NCBI RefSeq assembly: GCF_003443535.1
Contig: NZ_CP031946.1
Span: forward strand, 2,746,501 to 2,810,500
Direction: 5' to 3'
From: Ruegeria sp. AD91A
GTDB taxonomy: Bacteria > Pseudomonadota > Alphaproteobacteria > Rhodobacterales > Rhodobacteraceae
DNA: 64,000 nt
This document shows positions 10,550 through 19,268 of the stretch, piece after piece. Each line of letters begins with the position of its first letter. Position 1 is the first letter of the stretch. A program made the translations under genes and the position numbers. The notes under the pieces were generated by a model, which did no database searches, had not been told where the DNA came from, and saw only the letters and a program-made list of their open reading frames with translations.

Positions 10550-11371
10550 TTACATCATCCACCACCGTTCGGCGATACGGCCATCGTCCAGTACGGCGTT
10601 CCCGGCAATCTGCCGCGGCATCCCGACAGCACCTGATACGGCAAGGGCCATGTCAGCCTCGGACGGGTGGAACCGGACACCGCGCTTGCCTCGAATTCCT
10701 GCCTGATCCGGGAGCGCGGCAATATCGACATACCCGTCCCGCAGCGCCTCGGCCCGTACAGCAGAGTCCGGAATCACTATGACCTCAACCGCGTCAGCCC
10801 ATCCGGCCTCACCATCTTTGTAATGCCCCTCCACACGACGCCCAAGGAAATGGCGACCATCCTCAGCCCGTTCGACACGATAGCAACCGGTGCCGTTGGC
10901 AGTGCGCAACGGTGTTACGGTTTCACCGGCGCGCGTAACAACAAAGTGGCTGTCTGCCAGCATGAAAGGCAGCCCCGGGTTTGCCTCGGCAAGCTCAAGC
11001 CGCAGGCGGTTGGAGGCAAGTGCCTCGGTTCTTCCGACTTCAGCCAAAACGGCCAAGACGTCGACAACATGCAAAGGCTCGCCATCATGGAAGACCGCGT
11101 CATCACGCAGATCAAAGCTCCAGACCCGTGCGTCGGCGTCGGTTTGCCAGCCTGTCGCAAGCTCACCACGCAATGTACCATCCGGGGCGATCTCGGTCAG
11201 CGTATCGAACACGGCGCCACGCGCGACGCGCTCAAGGCTGTCATCGCGCGGAACGGCCAGACGCAATGTACCACCTTTTTTGGGCGTATCCGCAAGGGAT
11301 GCACCTGTCGCTGCCAGCAATGCAGCCGCGGCACCAGAGGCAAAGAGAGCACGGCGGTCAATCCGGGTCAT
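10550..11371 (-). CDS. Half-size family 5 solute-binding protein
   Basis: Resembles the first half of ABC-transporter peptide-binding proteins (SBP family 5): KKGGTLRLAVPRDD at the mature N-terminus, an LATGWQTDADARVWSFDLRDD segment near residues 70-90 and FHDGEPL. The family is normally about 500 residues; this protein stops at 273 with no frame continuing it. A Tat-like signal (DRRALFASG, then an Ala/Leu-rich stretch) predicts export. I chose the ATG at 11371 because it overlaps the pip stop (ATGA) and gives a clean signal peptide. No permease or ATPase gene is next to it, so a true transport role is doubtful; a truncated gene or a periplasmic peptide sensor are alternatives. Confidence 0.7.
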   Translation of the reverse strand: MTRIDRRALFASGAAAALLAATGASLADTPKKGGTLRLAVPRDDSLERVARGAVFDTLTEIAPDGTLRGELATGWQTDADARVWSFDLRDDAVFHDGEPLHVVDVLAVLAEVGRTEALASNRLRLELAEANPGLPFMLADSHFVVTRAGETVTPLRTANGTGCYRVERAEDGRHFLGRRVEGHYKDGEAGWADAVEVIVIPDSAVRAEALRDGYVDIAALPDQAGIRGKRGVRFHPSEADMALAVSGAVGMPRQIAGNAVLDDGRIAERWWMM

Positions 11372-12345
11372 GCGATACCCTCCGCCACACGATCCATGAT
11401 CCGTACCAGCTCTGCGCTGATGCCCGGCTCTGACAATGCGTGCCCCGCCTGACGAACCATCTTCAGCTCGGCATTCGGCCAGCGTTCTGCCAGCGACCAC
11501 GCGGCCTGGGGCGGGCAGATCATGTCATAGCGCCCTTGCACGATGTGGCCGGGAATGTGCGCAATTCGATCAATCTGATCCAGAATCTGCCCATCCGTTT
11601 CCAGAAACGCCTTGTTGGTGAAATAGTGATTCTCGAGCCGCGCAAAGGTGCGCGCGTATTCGCCGGGACTTTCTCCAACTGATCCGTTGGTGTGGATCGA
11701 AGCCAGCGCATTCTCCCAATGCGACCAGGACCGCGCGTACAGGACTTCTGTCGCACGGTCTCCCGAAAACAGACGTTTGTTATAGGCGGCAATGGTGTCC
11801 TCAAGCTCAACTTCTGGCAGCAGTGAGGTGAACTTCTGCCATTGCTCGGGCCAGAACCGCCCGGCGCCGCCGCCATAGAACCAGTCAAGCTCGGCCTGAG
11901 TCGCCAGAAACACGCCGCGCAAGACCAACCGGCTGACCCGGTCGGGATGAGTCTGGGCATAGATCAGCGCCAGAGTCGCACCCCAGCTGCCACCAAATAC
12001 AATCCATTCTTCGATCTCGAACAGTTTGCGCAGCCGCTCTATATCGGCCACCAGATGCCACGTTGTATTGTCTTCGACCGAGGCTGTGGGGCGCGATCTT
12101 CCACATCCGCGCTGATCGAACAGAATCACCCTGTACGCCTGCGGATCAAAATACCGCCGCATGGCTGGGCTGCAGCCACCCCCCGGACCCCCGTGCAGGA
12201 TCACGACGGGTATGCCATCAGGATTGCCGCATTGTTCCACATAGATACGGTGCCCATCGCCCATATCGACCATCCGCTGATCGAAAGGATCGATCGGCGG
12301 GTACAGATATTGAACTGCGCGCTTTTGGTCCGGGTACTTGTCCAT
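11368..12345 (-). CDS. pip: Proline iminopeptidase
   Basis: Alpha/beta hydrolase of peptidase family S33 that removes N-terminal proline from peptides. It has 325 residues, with HGGPGGGCSP (about 51-60) as oxyanion loop, DQRGCGRS, GGSWGATLAL with the nucleophilic serine near residue 112, and a C-terminal QAGHA histidine. The length and motifs match the bacterial monomeric enzyme. It heads a two-gene unit with the half-size solute-binding protein and is transcribed away from ubiG across a 48-base gap. Confidence 0.93.
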   Translation of the reverse strand: MDKYPDQKRAVQYLYPPIDPFDQRMVDMGDGHRIYVEQCGNPDGIPVVILHGGPGGGCSPAMRRYFDPQAYRVILFDQRGCGRSRPTASVEDNTTWHLVADIERLRKLFEIEEWIVFGGSWGATLALIYAQTHPDRVSRLVLRGVFLATQAELDWFYGGGAGRFWPEQWQKFTSLLPEVELEDTIAAYNKRLFSGDRATEVLYARSWSHWENALASIHTNGSVGESPGEYARTFARLENHYFTNKAFLETDGQILDQIDRIAHIPGHIVQGRYDMICPPQAAWSLAERWPNAELKMVRQAGHALSEPGISAELVRIMDRVAEGIA

Positions 12346-12393
12346 TATGGCCCTATATAGTCCTTAAGCGTAAAAGAGCACACGGAGACAGGA

Positions 12394-13140
12394 ATGCAAG
12401 CGCATCCGAACACGGTGGACCCGTCCGAGATCGCAAAATTCGAGGCGATGGCGGCTGAATGGTGGGACCCGCACGGGAAATTCAAACCATTGCACATGCT
12501 TAATCCGTGCCGGCTGGATTATATCACGCAGCAGATCGCTGGTGAATTCGATCGCGACCTAAAGTCGCCGACGCCGTTCGAAGGCCTGCGCCTGCTGGAT
12601 ATCGGCTGCGGCGGCGGGCTGCTGAGCGAACCCATGGCGCGACTCGGTGCTACGGTGGTGGGCGCCGACGCCGCCGAGGGCAACCTGCCCGTGGCCCGCA
12701 TTCATGCCGAGCAATCGGGGCTGCAAATCGACTATCGCCACACCACGGCCGAGGACATGGCCGCTGCGGGCGAGCAGTTCGATGTGGTACTGAACATGGA
12801 AGTGGTCGAACACGTGGCTGATCCTCTGTCCTATCTGACCGCGACACAAAAGTTGCTTAAGCCCGGCGGTTTGGAGATTTGTTCAACCATCAACCGCAAC
12901 CCGAAATCCTATGCGATGGCGATTTTCGGGGCCGAGGTCGTCATGCGCTGGCTTCCACGCGGCACGCATGAGTGGAACAAGTTCATCACCCCCGACGAGC
13001 TGTCCGACCTGCTGCGCCAAGCCGGGTTGGAGCCGGTGGACCGGAAGGGTTTTGTGTTCAACCCGATCCTGTGGAGCTGGTCGATCTCGGACCGGGATCT
13101 GAGCGTGAATTATGTGACGGCGAGTGTGAAGGCGGGGTGA
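12394..13140 (+). CDS. ubiG: Ubiquinone biosynthesis O-methyltransferase
   Basis: S-adenosylmethionine-dependent enzyme that does both O-methylations in ubiquinone synthesis. The 248 residues begin with the typical [15 protein letters not shown] segment, then the SAM loop [20 protein letters not shown] (about 65-84), NMEVVEHV and the family [10 protein letters not shown] near the middle. The start has a GGAGACAGG-like site upstream. Single gene, divergent from pip. Confidence 0.95.
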   Translation: MQAHPNTVDPSEIAKFEAMAAEWWDPHGKFKPLHMLNPCRLDYITQQIAGEFDRDLKSPTPFEGLRLLDIGCGGGLLSEPMARLGATVVGADAAEGNLPVARIHAEQSGLQIDYRHTTAEDMAAAGEQFDVVLNMEVVEHVADPLSYLTATQKLLKPGGLEICSTINRNPKSYAMAIFGAEVVMRWLPRGTHEWNKFITPDELSDLLRQAGLEPVDRKGFVFNPILWSWSISDRDLSVNYVTASVKAG

Positions 13141-13153
13141 GGTAGGTTTTTTT

Positions 13154-13744
13154 TTGATTCGATCTTTAAGTTACGCGCCGTGGCGCGCGGTATTTTTTGG
13201 TGCGGCAATTTCCGCTGCTACCTTGTTCGATAACACACTAGCCACAGCAGAAGAGAATGCGGGCGTGTTCGTGTACGAACATGAAGGAGTTCCGCTGTAT
13301 GGCTATGTAAGCGATCCTAAGGTTTCTGAGGCGACTCAGGAAATAGCAGATCGTTACTTGGGTTCGAACTCGAACAACTATGATCTGGTAAGGGCGTTGT
13401 ATTTTTTCGTCTTTATTGACCCCGAGATAGTTTCGGATGGAAAGTTTTTGAAACCAGTCGAAATAGAACTGACGGAGGAGACGACAGAACCATTTTCCAA
13501 ACACGAACTCTCTGACGAAGGATGCAATGTAGGGAGAATATTCTCCACGAATGAAGAAGAAAAAGGAGAGTATTTGGTATGGCTTGTTCATGGTGGGCAA
13601 TATGAGGGCAAAGAAGGAAAAGAAGGAATTGAATCTTGTCTTCTTTTCGCGGCGGCGGCTTCGGCCGGAATTTGGTTGGCTAATCTTCCTGCTTTGCATC
13701 CCCGTGATTTACGGCAGCTTCTGGATAGAATGCTCTTAGAATGA
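13154..13744 (+). CDS. Orphan secreted or membrane protein, possibly frameshifted
   Basis: Not recognised. Read from a TTG codon, the frame gives 196 residues with a signal-like start (WRAVFFGAAISAATLF) and a mature part rich in Glu and Tyr; no ATG or GTG start fits. The stretch is visibly more AT-rich than ubiG on its left and the regulator on its right, which suggests a recent arrival. Around 13609-13630, in an A-rich run, the next frame becomes attractive: it would end in RRRLR followed by a strong hydrophobic segment, a typical membrane anchor, and stops 5 bases before the listed frame. A one-base indel, real or technical, may therefore have changed the C-terminus. Confidence 0.5.
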   Translation: MIRSLSYAPWRAVFFGAAISAATLFDNTLATAEENAGVFVYEHEGVPLYGYVSDPKVSEATQEIADRYLGSNSNNYDLVRALYFFVFIDPEIVSDGKFLKPVEIELTEETTEPFSKHELSDEGCNVGRIFSTNEEEKGEYLVWLVHGGQYEGKEGKEGIESCLLFAAAASAGIWLANLPALHPRDLRQLLDRMLLE

Positions 13745-13844
13745 AGTGGCCGTTTAGTCCGCGGCACATTGCATGAGCATCAAGCCTGCCAGCGCCCGAC
13801 CACACCAGTCCTGGATCCACCTTGGGACAACGGTTCGCTGATCC

Positions 13845-14285
13845 CTACTCCCCCTCCAACTGCAACCGCAAATCCCGCAGCACTGGCAGGGCGCTGCGGA
13901 CCCGCTCCAGCCCCAGCTCTCCGACCACGCGGTTGATCAGCGGCGCGATTGACGAAATCGCCTGATCCCGCGCGCGGCGACCGGCGGGGCTGATCGCGAC
14001 CATCTTGCGACGGGCATCGTCCCAGTCGGGGCGGATGTGAATGTATCCGGCCCATTCCAACTTGGCCAAGGTGTTGGTCATCGCGCCTCGGGTCACGTGG
14101 AATGTGCTGGCCAGTTGCGCGGGGCTACGCTCGTCGCCGACAAAAACCAGATGATTCAGCACCGAGAAATGCGAAATTTCCATACCCTTGGGCAGCACCC
14201 GGCTGAGCCGGTTACGCAACAACTGGTCTGCGGTCAGGATCTCGCTGAACAGCGTGACCGCAAGGGCATTGGTGTCTTCTGTCAT
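13845..14285 (-). CDS. MarR-family transcriptional regulator
   Basis: A 146-residue winged-helix regulator. SPAQLASTFHVTRGAMTNTLAKLEWAG (split across about 54-80) is the recognition helix region, followed by the wing DWDDARRKMVAIS. Helices at both ends form the dimer interface. It is the last gene of the unit comF-grxC-nitrilase-marR, 12 bases after the nitrilase-like gene. The ligand and targets cannot be told from sequence; control of its own operon is the simplest guess. Confidence 0.9.
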   Translation of the reverse strand: MTEDTNALAVTLFSEILTADQLLRNRLSRVLPKGMEISHFSVLNHLVFVGDERSPAQLASTFHVTRGAMTNTLAKLEWAGYIHIRPDWDDARRKMVAISPAGRRARDQAISSIAPLINRVVGELGLERVRSALPVLRDLRLQLEGE

Positions 14286-14297
14286 TGTTCAGTTCTG

Positions 14298-15128
14298 TCA
14301 GGGTCCAGTGAAAGACCGGGTGTGCGTCAACGACGGCACGCGACGGCGCGCCTCAGTCACAGAACTATCATCCAAATCGAAAATGTGAATGCCTGGATCT
14401 GTCCCTGCGTCGATCAGCACCTTTCCCCAAGGGTCCACAACCATGCTGTGCCCATGGGTAAAACGTGTCTTTCCATGCGTCGTCGGGTGTTCCCCCGTTT
14501 GTGCCGGAGCCAAGACCCAACAGCCCGTCTCAATCGCCCGTGCCCGCAATAGCGATTCCCAATGTGCGGCGCCCGTTACCGGTGAAAACGCCGCCGGCAC
14601 AGTCAAAACCCGTGCGCCTGCCTGTGCCAAAGCCGCGTGCAGGTATGGAAACCGGATGTCGTAACAGATGGTCAGACCCACCTTGCCAAAGTCGGTTTCG
14701 GCTATGACCGCCTTTTTGCCGGGGCGGTAGTTCTTTGATTCGCGGAACGTCTCGGTTTCCGTGACCTGCACGTCGAACATATGGATCTTGTCGTAGCGCG
14801 CCACGATCTGACCTTGCGGATCAATCATGAAAGAGCGGTTGGCAAACCGCCCGTCAGCGTCTTGAGTTTTGATGCCCAGTGATCCGATCAACACCCAAAC
14901 GCCCAGTCGGGCGGCCTGATCCCGCAGGCCGGCCAAGGTGATGTCGTCTTCTTCGTGCTGAAGAACCTCGTGTTGCCGCGTCGTACTGTTTGACACGCAA
15001 TTCGTGACCTCTGGCGTCAGGATAAAGCGCGCACCCTGCCCTGCCGCGTCGGCCGCCATGGCGCGCACCATGTCCAGGTTTTCGACCGGATCATCCGACG
15101 AGGTGATTTGCAGCAGCGCGGTCTTCAT
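14298..15128 (-). CDS. Carbon-nitrogen hydrolase (nitrilase superfamily, Nit-type)
   Basis: Amidase of the nitrilase superfamily, 276 residues, with the Glu-Lys-Cys triad visible in LTPEVTN (about 38-44), RYDKIHMFDV (about 110-119) and LTICYDIRFP (about 150-159). The length and the KIHMFDV motif place it near Nit1/Nit2 proteins, which act as omega-amidases or on deaminated glutathione. The neighbour grxC, whose stop overlaps this start by one base, fits a thiol-linked role such as deaminated-glutathione repair, but this is inference. Confidence 0.87.
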   Translation of the reverse strand: MKTALLQITSSDDPVENLDMVRAMAADAAGQGARFILTPEVTNCVSNSTTRQHEVLQHEEDDITLAGLRDQAARLGVWVLIGSLGIKTQDADGRFANRSFMIDPQGQIVARYDKIHMFDVQVTETETFRESKNYRPGKKAVIAETDFGKVGLTICYDIRFPYLHAALAQAGARVLTVPAAFSPVTGAAHWESLLRARAIETGCWVLAPAQTGEHPTTHGKTRFTHGHSMVVDPWGKVLIDAGTDPGIHIFDLDDSSVTEARRRVPSLTHTRSFTGP

Positions 15129-15385
15129 CAGGCCGCAAGCAAACGGTCAAGCTTGCCTTGCCGCTCCAGTTCATAAAGGTCGTCGCAGCCGCCTACATGC
15201 TGTATCCCGATAAAAATCTGAGGCACGGTGCGTTTACCACCGGCACGCTGGATCATCTCAGGTTTGCGCTTGGGGTGCATCAGAACGTCAACCTCCTTGA
15301 ACTCAACGCCTTTCTGCTTCAGCAGGCGTTTGGCTGCATGGCAATAGCCACAGAGCGGCGAGGTATAGATTTCTACCGACTTCAT
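15128..15385 (-). CDS. grxC: Glutaredoxin 3
   Basis: Small glutathione-dependent disulfide reductase of 85 residues. It starts MKSVEIYTSPLCGYC, with the redox pair C12-x-x-C15, followed by the KRTVPQIFI cis-proline segment and GGCDDLYEL. The upstream-extended frame adds 39 residues with no family similarity, so the ATG at 15385 is used. It is the second gene of a four-gene minus-strand unit between comF and the nitrilase-like gene. Confidence 0.95.
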   Translation of the reverse strand: MKSVEIYTSPLCGYCHAAKRLLKQKGVEFKEVDVLMHPKRKPEMIQRAGGKRTVPQIFIGIQHVGGCDDLYELERQGKLDRLLAA

Positions 15386-15423
15386 TTTCCGTTCCCCTAG
15401 GGTTTCGTGCAATCTTGGGCGAA

Positions 15424-16218
15424 TTAGGCATCCTTGGCAACGCGCGCCAGTGCCAACACGAAAATATGATTTACCCCTGCGACCTGACACGCACGCGTGC
15501 ACGCCGTCAGCGTCGCGCCGGATGTCATCACGTCATCCACCAACAGGATATCGCGCCCCTTCAAATGCAGTGCGCGCCTTGGGTGGACGCCAATTGCGCC
15601 CTCCAGGGCTTCGCCCCTCTCCTGCGCAGTCTTCCCGTCCAGCACCGGGGTCCGACGTTTGCGCACCAGCAGATCCGGTACGCACTCCAACCCGGTTTCT
15701 CGCCCCAGGTTTCGTGCCAACAGTGCAGACTGGTTGTAACGCCGTTTCAGCAGGCGCGACCAATGCAACGGCACCGGAGCAATCACCATCTCCGGCCGCA
15801 ACAGCTCGCGTCCGGACTGTGCCAGCCAACGTGCAGCCGGACGTGCCAACTCGGTCCTGTCGCCGTGTTTCAAAGCCAAGACAAGTGACCGCGCCTTCCC
15901 ATCATACAGCAACGCAGCGCGGCCCGCTTTCCAGGGCGGTGGGGCTTTCAGGCAATCGTCGCACTCCGTCCGAAACCTGTCCGCGCTCCCGATCACGGGC
16001 ACACCACAGCTTTCACAAATCGTACCACCGATGAACGGCGTATCCCGCCAACACGCCCCACACAGGCCAAAATCGGATTCGGTCAACTCTCCACAGCCCA
16101 TGCAACGCGGCGGATAGATCAATGCAAGGGCAGTTTGAATCCGCTGCGCAATGCGATACTTGCGACCTATGAAACTACCCGAGTCCACCGCACCCTCTCT
16201 TTTCGACCGCAACGCCAT
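15424..16218 (-). CDS. comF: ComF-family phosphoribosyltransferase-like protein
   Basis: ComF homologue of up to 264 residues. The family core begins around residue 30 (LIYPPRCMGCGELTESDFG) with a four-cysteine zinc motif CxxC...CxxC, and ends in the PRPP-binding loop ILLVDDVMTSGATL near 230. ComF acts in DNA uptake in competent bacteria and is widespread with unknown role in others. The start is uncertain: the ATG at 16218 lies inside the divergent methyltransferase gene and has no clear ribosome site, and only non-ATG codons exist nearer to the conserved core. Confidence 0.85.
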   Translation of the reverse strand: MALRSKREGAVDSGSFIGRKYRIAQRIQTALALIYPPRCMGCGELTESDFGLCGACWRDTPFIGGTICESCGVPVIGSADRFRTECDDCLKAPPPWKAGRAALLYDGKARSLVLALKHGDRTELARPAARWLAQSGRELLRPEMVIAPVPLHWSRLLKRRYNQSALLARNLGRETGLECVPDLLVRKRRTPVLDGKTAQERGEALEGAIGVHPRRALHLKGRDILLVDDVMTSGATLTACTRACQVAGVNHIFVLALARVAKDA

Positions 16219-16999
16219 TCTGAATCATCGCGCCCGCGCGAAGGACGACGCCTTGTTCTTGCATCGCGCCGCCATTGATGAGGTGCAGGATCGGCTCTCC
16301 ATGGTTAACAAAACATTTACGGCTCCTGCGGTTGTAACCCCTTTCCCACAGCTTTGGGCGGACGTTTTTCCTGATGCCGCCATTGTCGCGGATGACGATG
16401 TGCTGGCACTGCAACCCGGTGCTCATGACCTGGCGATTCATGCGATGGCGCTGCACTGCGCCAATGACCCGGTCGGCCAACTGATCCAATGCAAAAGGGC
16501 TTTGAAGCCAGACGGGCTGGTGCTTGTCGTATGCCTTGGGGGAGAGACCCTTCACGAATTGCGCGCCGCGCTGGGTCAGGCCGAAATCGAGGTCACGGGC
16601 GGGCTCAGCCCCCGCGTCGCCCCTATGGCCGAGCTGCGCGATCTCGGCGGATTGCTGCAACGGGCCGGTCTGGCATTGCCAGTGGCCGATGCCGTACCGC
16701 TGACGGCGGAATACCGCGATGTCCGGCACCTGATGCACGATCTGCGGGACATGGGCGAGGCCAACGCTTTGACGGCTCGGTTGAAATGCCCGACCCAACG
16801 CAGAGTGTTTGAAGCCGCGCAACGCATCTATTCGGATCACTTTTCGACGGGAACAGGCCGCCTTGCCGCTACGTTCGAACTGATTTGCCTGACCGGTTGG
16901 TCCCCCGATGACAGCCAACCAAAGCCGCTGCGCCCGGGGTCAGCCCAAATGCGTCTTGCAGATGTCTTGCGCACGGAAGAGGGCAAACTGCCGGATTGA
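16169..16999 (+). CDS. SAM-dependent methyltransferase, NDUFAF5/BioC-like
   Basis: A 276-residue class I methyltransferase: LFDRNAILNHRARA at the start, a degenerate SAM-binding region, and KRALKPDGLVLVVCLGGETLHELRAAL-type segments (about 112-135) characteristic of the group that includes the mitochondrial complex I assembly factor NDUFAF5. In alphaproteobacteria this family may modify a complex I subunit; the substrate here is not shown. The start at 16169 is preferred to the ATG at 16151 because the family begins close to MKLPES. The first bases overlap the possible start of divergent comF. Confidence 0.83.
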   Translation: MKLPESTAPSLFDRNAILNHRARAKDDALFLHRAAIDEVQDRLSMVNKTFTAPAVVTPFPQLWADVFPDAAIVADDDVLALQPGAHDLAIHAMALHCANDPVGQLIQCKRALKPDGLVLVVCLGGETLHELRAALGQAEIEVTGGLSPRVAPMAELRDLGGLLQRAGLALPVADAVPLTAEYRDVRHLMHDLRDMGEANALTARLKCPTQRRVFEAAQRIYSDHFSTGTGRLAATFELICLTGWSPDDSQPKPLRPGSAQMRLADVLRTEEGKLPD

Positions 17000-17055
17000 C
17001 GCGCAACCAAATCCCTTTATCTCAGGTCGGAACACGATAACTCAGGAATGCCCAC

Positions 17056-18105
17056 ATGTTTGATGCCACTCGCCCCGCTCATGCCCCTGCCGACCACCCG
17101 AAGGTCAAGATGGGCCGCGTTGGCATTTTGCTGGCCAATCTGGGAACGCCGGATGATTACACCTACTGGCCCATGCGCCGCTATCTGAACGAGTTCCTGT
17201 CGGATCAGCGGGTCATCGACTATCCGAAGTGGAAATGGCAACCGATTCTTCAGGGGATCATCCTCAGCAAACGGCCGTTCAGTTCGGGTGAAGCCTATAA
17301 ATCGATCTGGAATCACGAAAAGGGCGAAAGCCCGCTGATGACGATCACCAAGGACCAGACTGCCAAGCTGCGCGACGCGATGCAGAATCGTTATGGCGAT
17401 CAGGTGATGGTCGATTTCTGTATGCGCTACGGCAACCCGTCGACCAAATCCAAAGTACGCGAGATGGTTGCCGCGGGCTGTGACCGTATTCTGTTCTTCC
17501 CGCTTTACCCACAATACGCGGGCGCAACCACGGCCACCGCCAATGACCAGTTCTTTCGTGCACTGATGGATGAGGCCTGGCAGCCCGCCTCGCGAACCGT
17601 ACCCGCCTATTTCGACCAACCCGCCTATATCGACGCCTTGGCGCAATCCGTTGAGCGTGCTTATGCAGCGGCGGAGACAAAACCCGATATTCTGGTCTGC
17701 TCGTATCACGGGATGCCGGAACGGTATCTGCAACAGGGTGACCCCTATCATTGCCAGTGCGCCAAGACGACACGGCTGCTGAAGGAACGGCTGGGATGGT
17801 CAGACGATCAACTGGTTTCAACGTTCCAGTCGCGATTCGGCCCCGAGGAATGGCTGAAACCCTATACAGTGGATCATGTGGCGGATTTGGCCAAGCAGGG
17901 CAAAAAGAACTTAGCGGTCATCGCGCCGGCATTCTCGGCCGACTGCATCGAAACGCTGGAAGAAATCAACGAAGAGATCAAGGAAAGCTTCGAAGAAGCG
18001 GGCGGCGAAACCTTCACCTATGTTCCATGCCTAAACGACGACCCGGCGCACATGGCTGCTTTGGGCACGGTGATCGAAGACAATTTGCGCGGCTGGCTGG
18101 ACTGA
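17056..18105 (+). CDS. hemH: Ferrochelatase
   Basis: Inserts ferrous iron into protoporphyrin IX, the last step of haem synthesis. The 349 residues include GILLANLGTPDDYTYW at the start, VDFCMRYGNPS and FFPLYPQYAGATTATANDQF in the middle, the signature SYHGMPERY with the metal-site histidine (about 216-224), and IAPAFSADCIETLEEI near the end with the catalytic glutamate. Single gene after the methyltransferase; a strong hairpin follows it. Confidence 0.97.
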   Translation: MFDATRPAHAPADHPKVKMGRVGILLANLGTPDDYTYWPMRRYLNEFLSDQRVIDYPKWKWQPILQGIILSKRPFSSGEAYKSIWNHEKGESPLMTITKDQTAKLRDAMQNRYGDQVMVDFCMRYGNPSTKSKVREMVAAGCDRILFFPLYPQYAGATTATANDQFFRALMDEAWQPASRTVPAYFDQPAYIDALAQSVERAYAAAETKPDILVCSYHGMPERYLQQGDPYHCQCAKTTRLLKERLGWSDDQLVSTFQSRFGPEEWLKPYTVDHVADLAKQGKKNLAVIAPAFSADCIETLEEINEEIKESFEEAGGETFTYVPCLNDDPAHMAALGTVIEDNLRGWLD

Positions 18106-18120
18106 CCGGCACAGCCTTGG

Positions 18121-18160
18121 GAAAACAAAAAAGGCGGTGGATTGCTCCACCGCCTTCTTC
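18121..18160. terminator. Bidirectional terminator between hemH and small protein gene
   Basis: A 10-bp perfect stem (AAGGCGGTGG paired with CCACCGCCTT, 6-base loop) sits between convergent genes. The minus-strand side is followed by a T-rich tract, the plus side by TTCTTC. Confidence 0.88.
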
Positions 18161-18177
18161 GTGAATTCCGCGTCGAA

Positions 18178-18360
18178 TTAGCTTGCAGCAACAGCAGCAG
18201 CAACAACGACCAGCAGGATCAGCGGCAGCAGGATGCCCTGCGACGAACCCTGAGTTTCTTCTACAACAACAGGTGCTTCAACAACCGGCTCTTCCAGGTT
18301 ACCTGCATAAGCGGTCGAAGCAGCAGCAGTCAGTGCAGCAGCGAGAACGAGTTTCTTCAT
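18178..18360 (-). CDS. Small secreted/anchored protein, 60 aa
   Basis: Not a named family. The 60 residues are a textbook signal peptide (MKKLVLAAALTAAASTAYA), a short acidic Val/Pro/Glu-rich spacer and a C-terminal hydrophobic segment LLPLILLVVVAAAVAA that can anchor it in the inner membrane. An AGGTT-type site precedes the ATG at 18360; a longer reading upstream has no merit. A terminator on its own strand follows the stop directly, which supports a real, separately transcribed gene. Confidence 0.68.
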   Translation of the reverse strand: MKKLVLAAALTAAASTAYAGNLEEPVVEAPVVVEETQGSSQGILLPLILLVVVAAAVAAS

Positions 18361-18499
18361 ATTAACCTCCAGAATTTGCGCAGTTCCAATGCCCGGAACC
18401 GCACATCTAAGACTTACCTCGTGGTTTTTTCTAATCAGCATTGGCGCTGGAATGCAATTGCAACTTGACCGGTAAGCAGGTTCCCACACGAAAATGTCG

Positions 18500-19099
18500 T
18501 CAAATTAGCAACACTTGCGTGCCGACCTTCGTCATCAAGAACAACTCAGCAATGTCTTCGTTGAACAGACCAATACAGCCATTCGACGACCGTCGCCCGA
18601 TTTTGCGCGTATCGTGCGTTCCGTGAATACGGTAGTATTTCCAGGCCAGGTACAAAGCGTGTGTTCCCAGCGGGTTATCAGGACCCGGAGGGATATGGTC
18701 AGGCCATTCCGGGTTTCGCTTTTTCATCGATGGCGTCGGAGACCAGCTGGGGCCTTCTACCTTGCGAATAACGCTGGTGCGACCGCGGCGGGTCATTTCC
18801 TCGGTCAGCGGAACCGATGACGGGTAGAGTTTATATACGGATTGATCATCTGACCAATAATGCAGCGCGCGCGACACGGTATCGACCAGAATAGCTCCGT
18901 TTCTGGTGTTCGAAAAGTACGGCTGCCAATCCAGCGCCCGAAAACCCGATACGTTCCGGCGCACGGATGCCTCGGGCTCGGGTGCGGGACGCAGCGGATC
19001 ACCGGGGATGTATTGCGCCAGTGCCGGGGTTGCCAGCGTCGCGGTAGCCCCTGCCAGAAAACCTCTGCGTGTGGACGAGTGAATGCGCTTTTTGACCAT
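18500..19099 (-). CDS. L,D-transpeptidase (YkuD domain), Tat-exported
   Basis: Peptidoglycan-modifying enzyme of 199 residues. The N-terminus STRRGFLAGATATLATPALA is a Tat signal. The YkuD catalytic domain is seen in GTHALYLAWKYYRIHGTHD, with the histidine, and RRSSNGCIGLFNEDI, with the nucleophilic cysteine near residue 176. Such enzymes make 3-3 cross-links or attach lipoproteins to peptidoglycan. Single gene, divergent from the CAP-domain lipoprotein gene. Confidence 0.93.
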   Translation of the reverse strand: MVKKRIHSSTRRGFLAGATATLATPALAQYIPGDPLRPAPEPEASVRRNVSGFRALDWQPYFSNTRNGAILVDTVSRALHYWSDDQSVYKLYPSSVPLTEEMTRRGRTSVIRKVEGPSWSPTPSMKKRNPEWPDHIPPGPDNPLGTHALYLAWKYYRIHGTHDTRKIGRRSSNGCIGLFNEDIAELFLMTKVGTQVLLI

Positions 19100-19268
19100 G
19101 ACAACGGGTCCTGTGTTTAGATGAGGTCTGAAATCTATGACATTCTATTGCCAGAATGCTTCAGTCGCAAATCAAACCGGCAGAATCACGCAAGTTTAGG
19201 CTATTGCGCGTTTGCTCAGAACTGTCAGGCGCGCTATGCCCTGTATTGACACAATAATCAGGTCGATC

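Noticed and set aside
13238..13699. Open frame on the minus strand opposite the AT-rich orphan
   Set aside because: Its composition is a run of Phe and Arg typical of antisense reading; the plus frame has the signal-like start and better residue mix.
15450..16034. Plus-strand open frame opposite comF
   Set aside because: Antisense to a gene with zinc-cysteine and PRPP motifs; Arg/Pro/Ser-rich composition is typical of a shadow frame.
18183..18205. CAG-like repetitive bases near hemH
   Set aside because: They are the alanine codons of the C-terminal hydrophobic segment of the 60-aa protein, not a separate repeat element.
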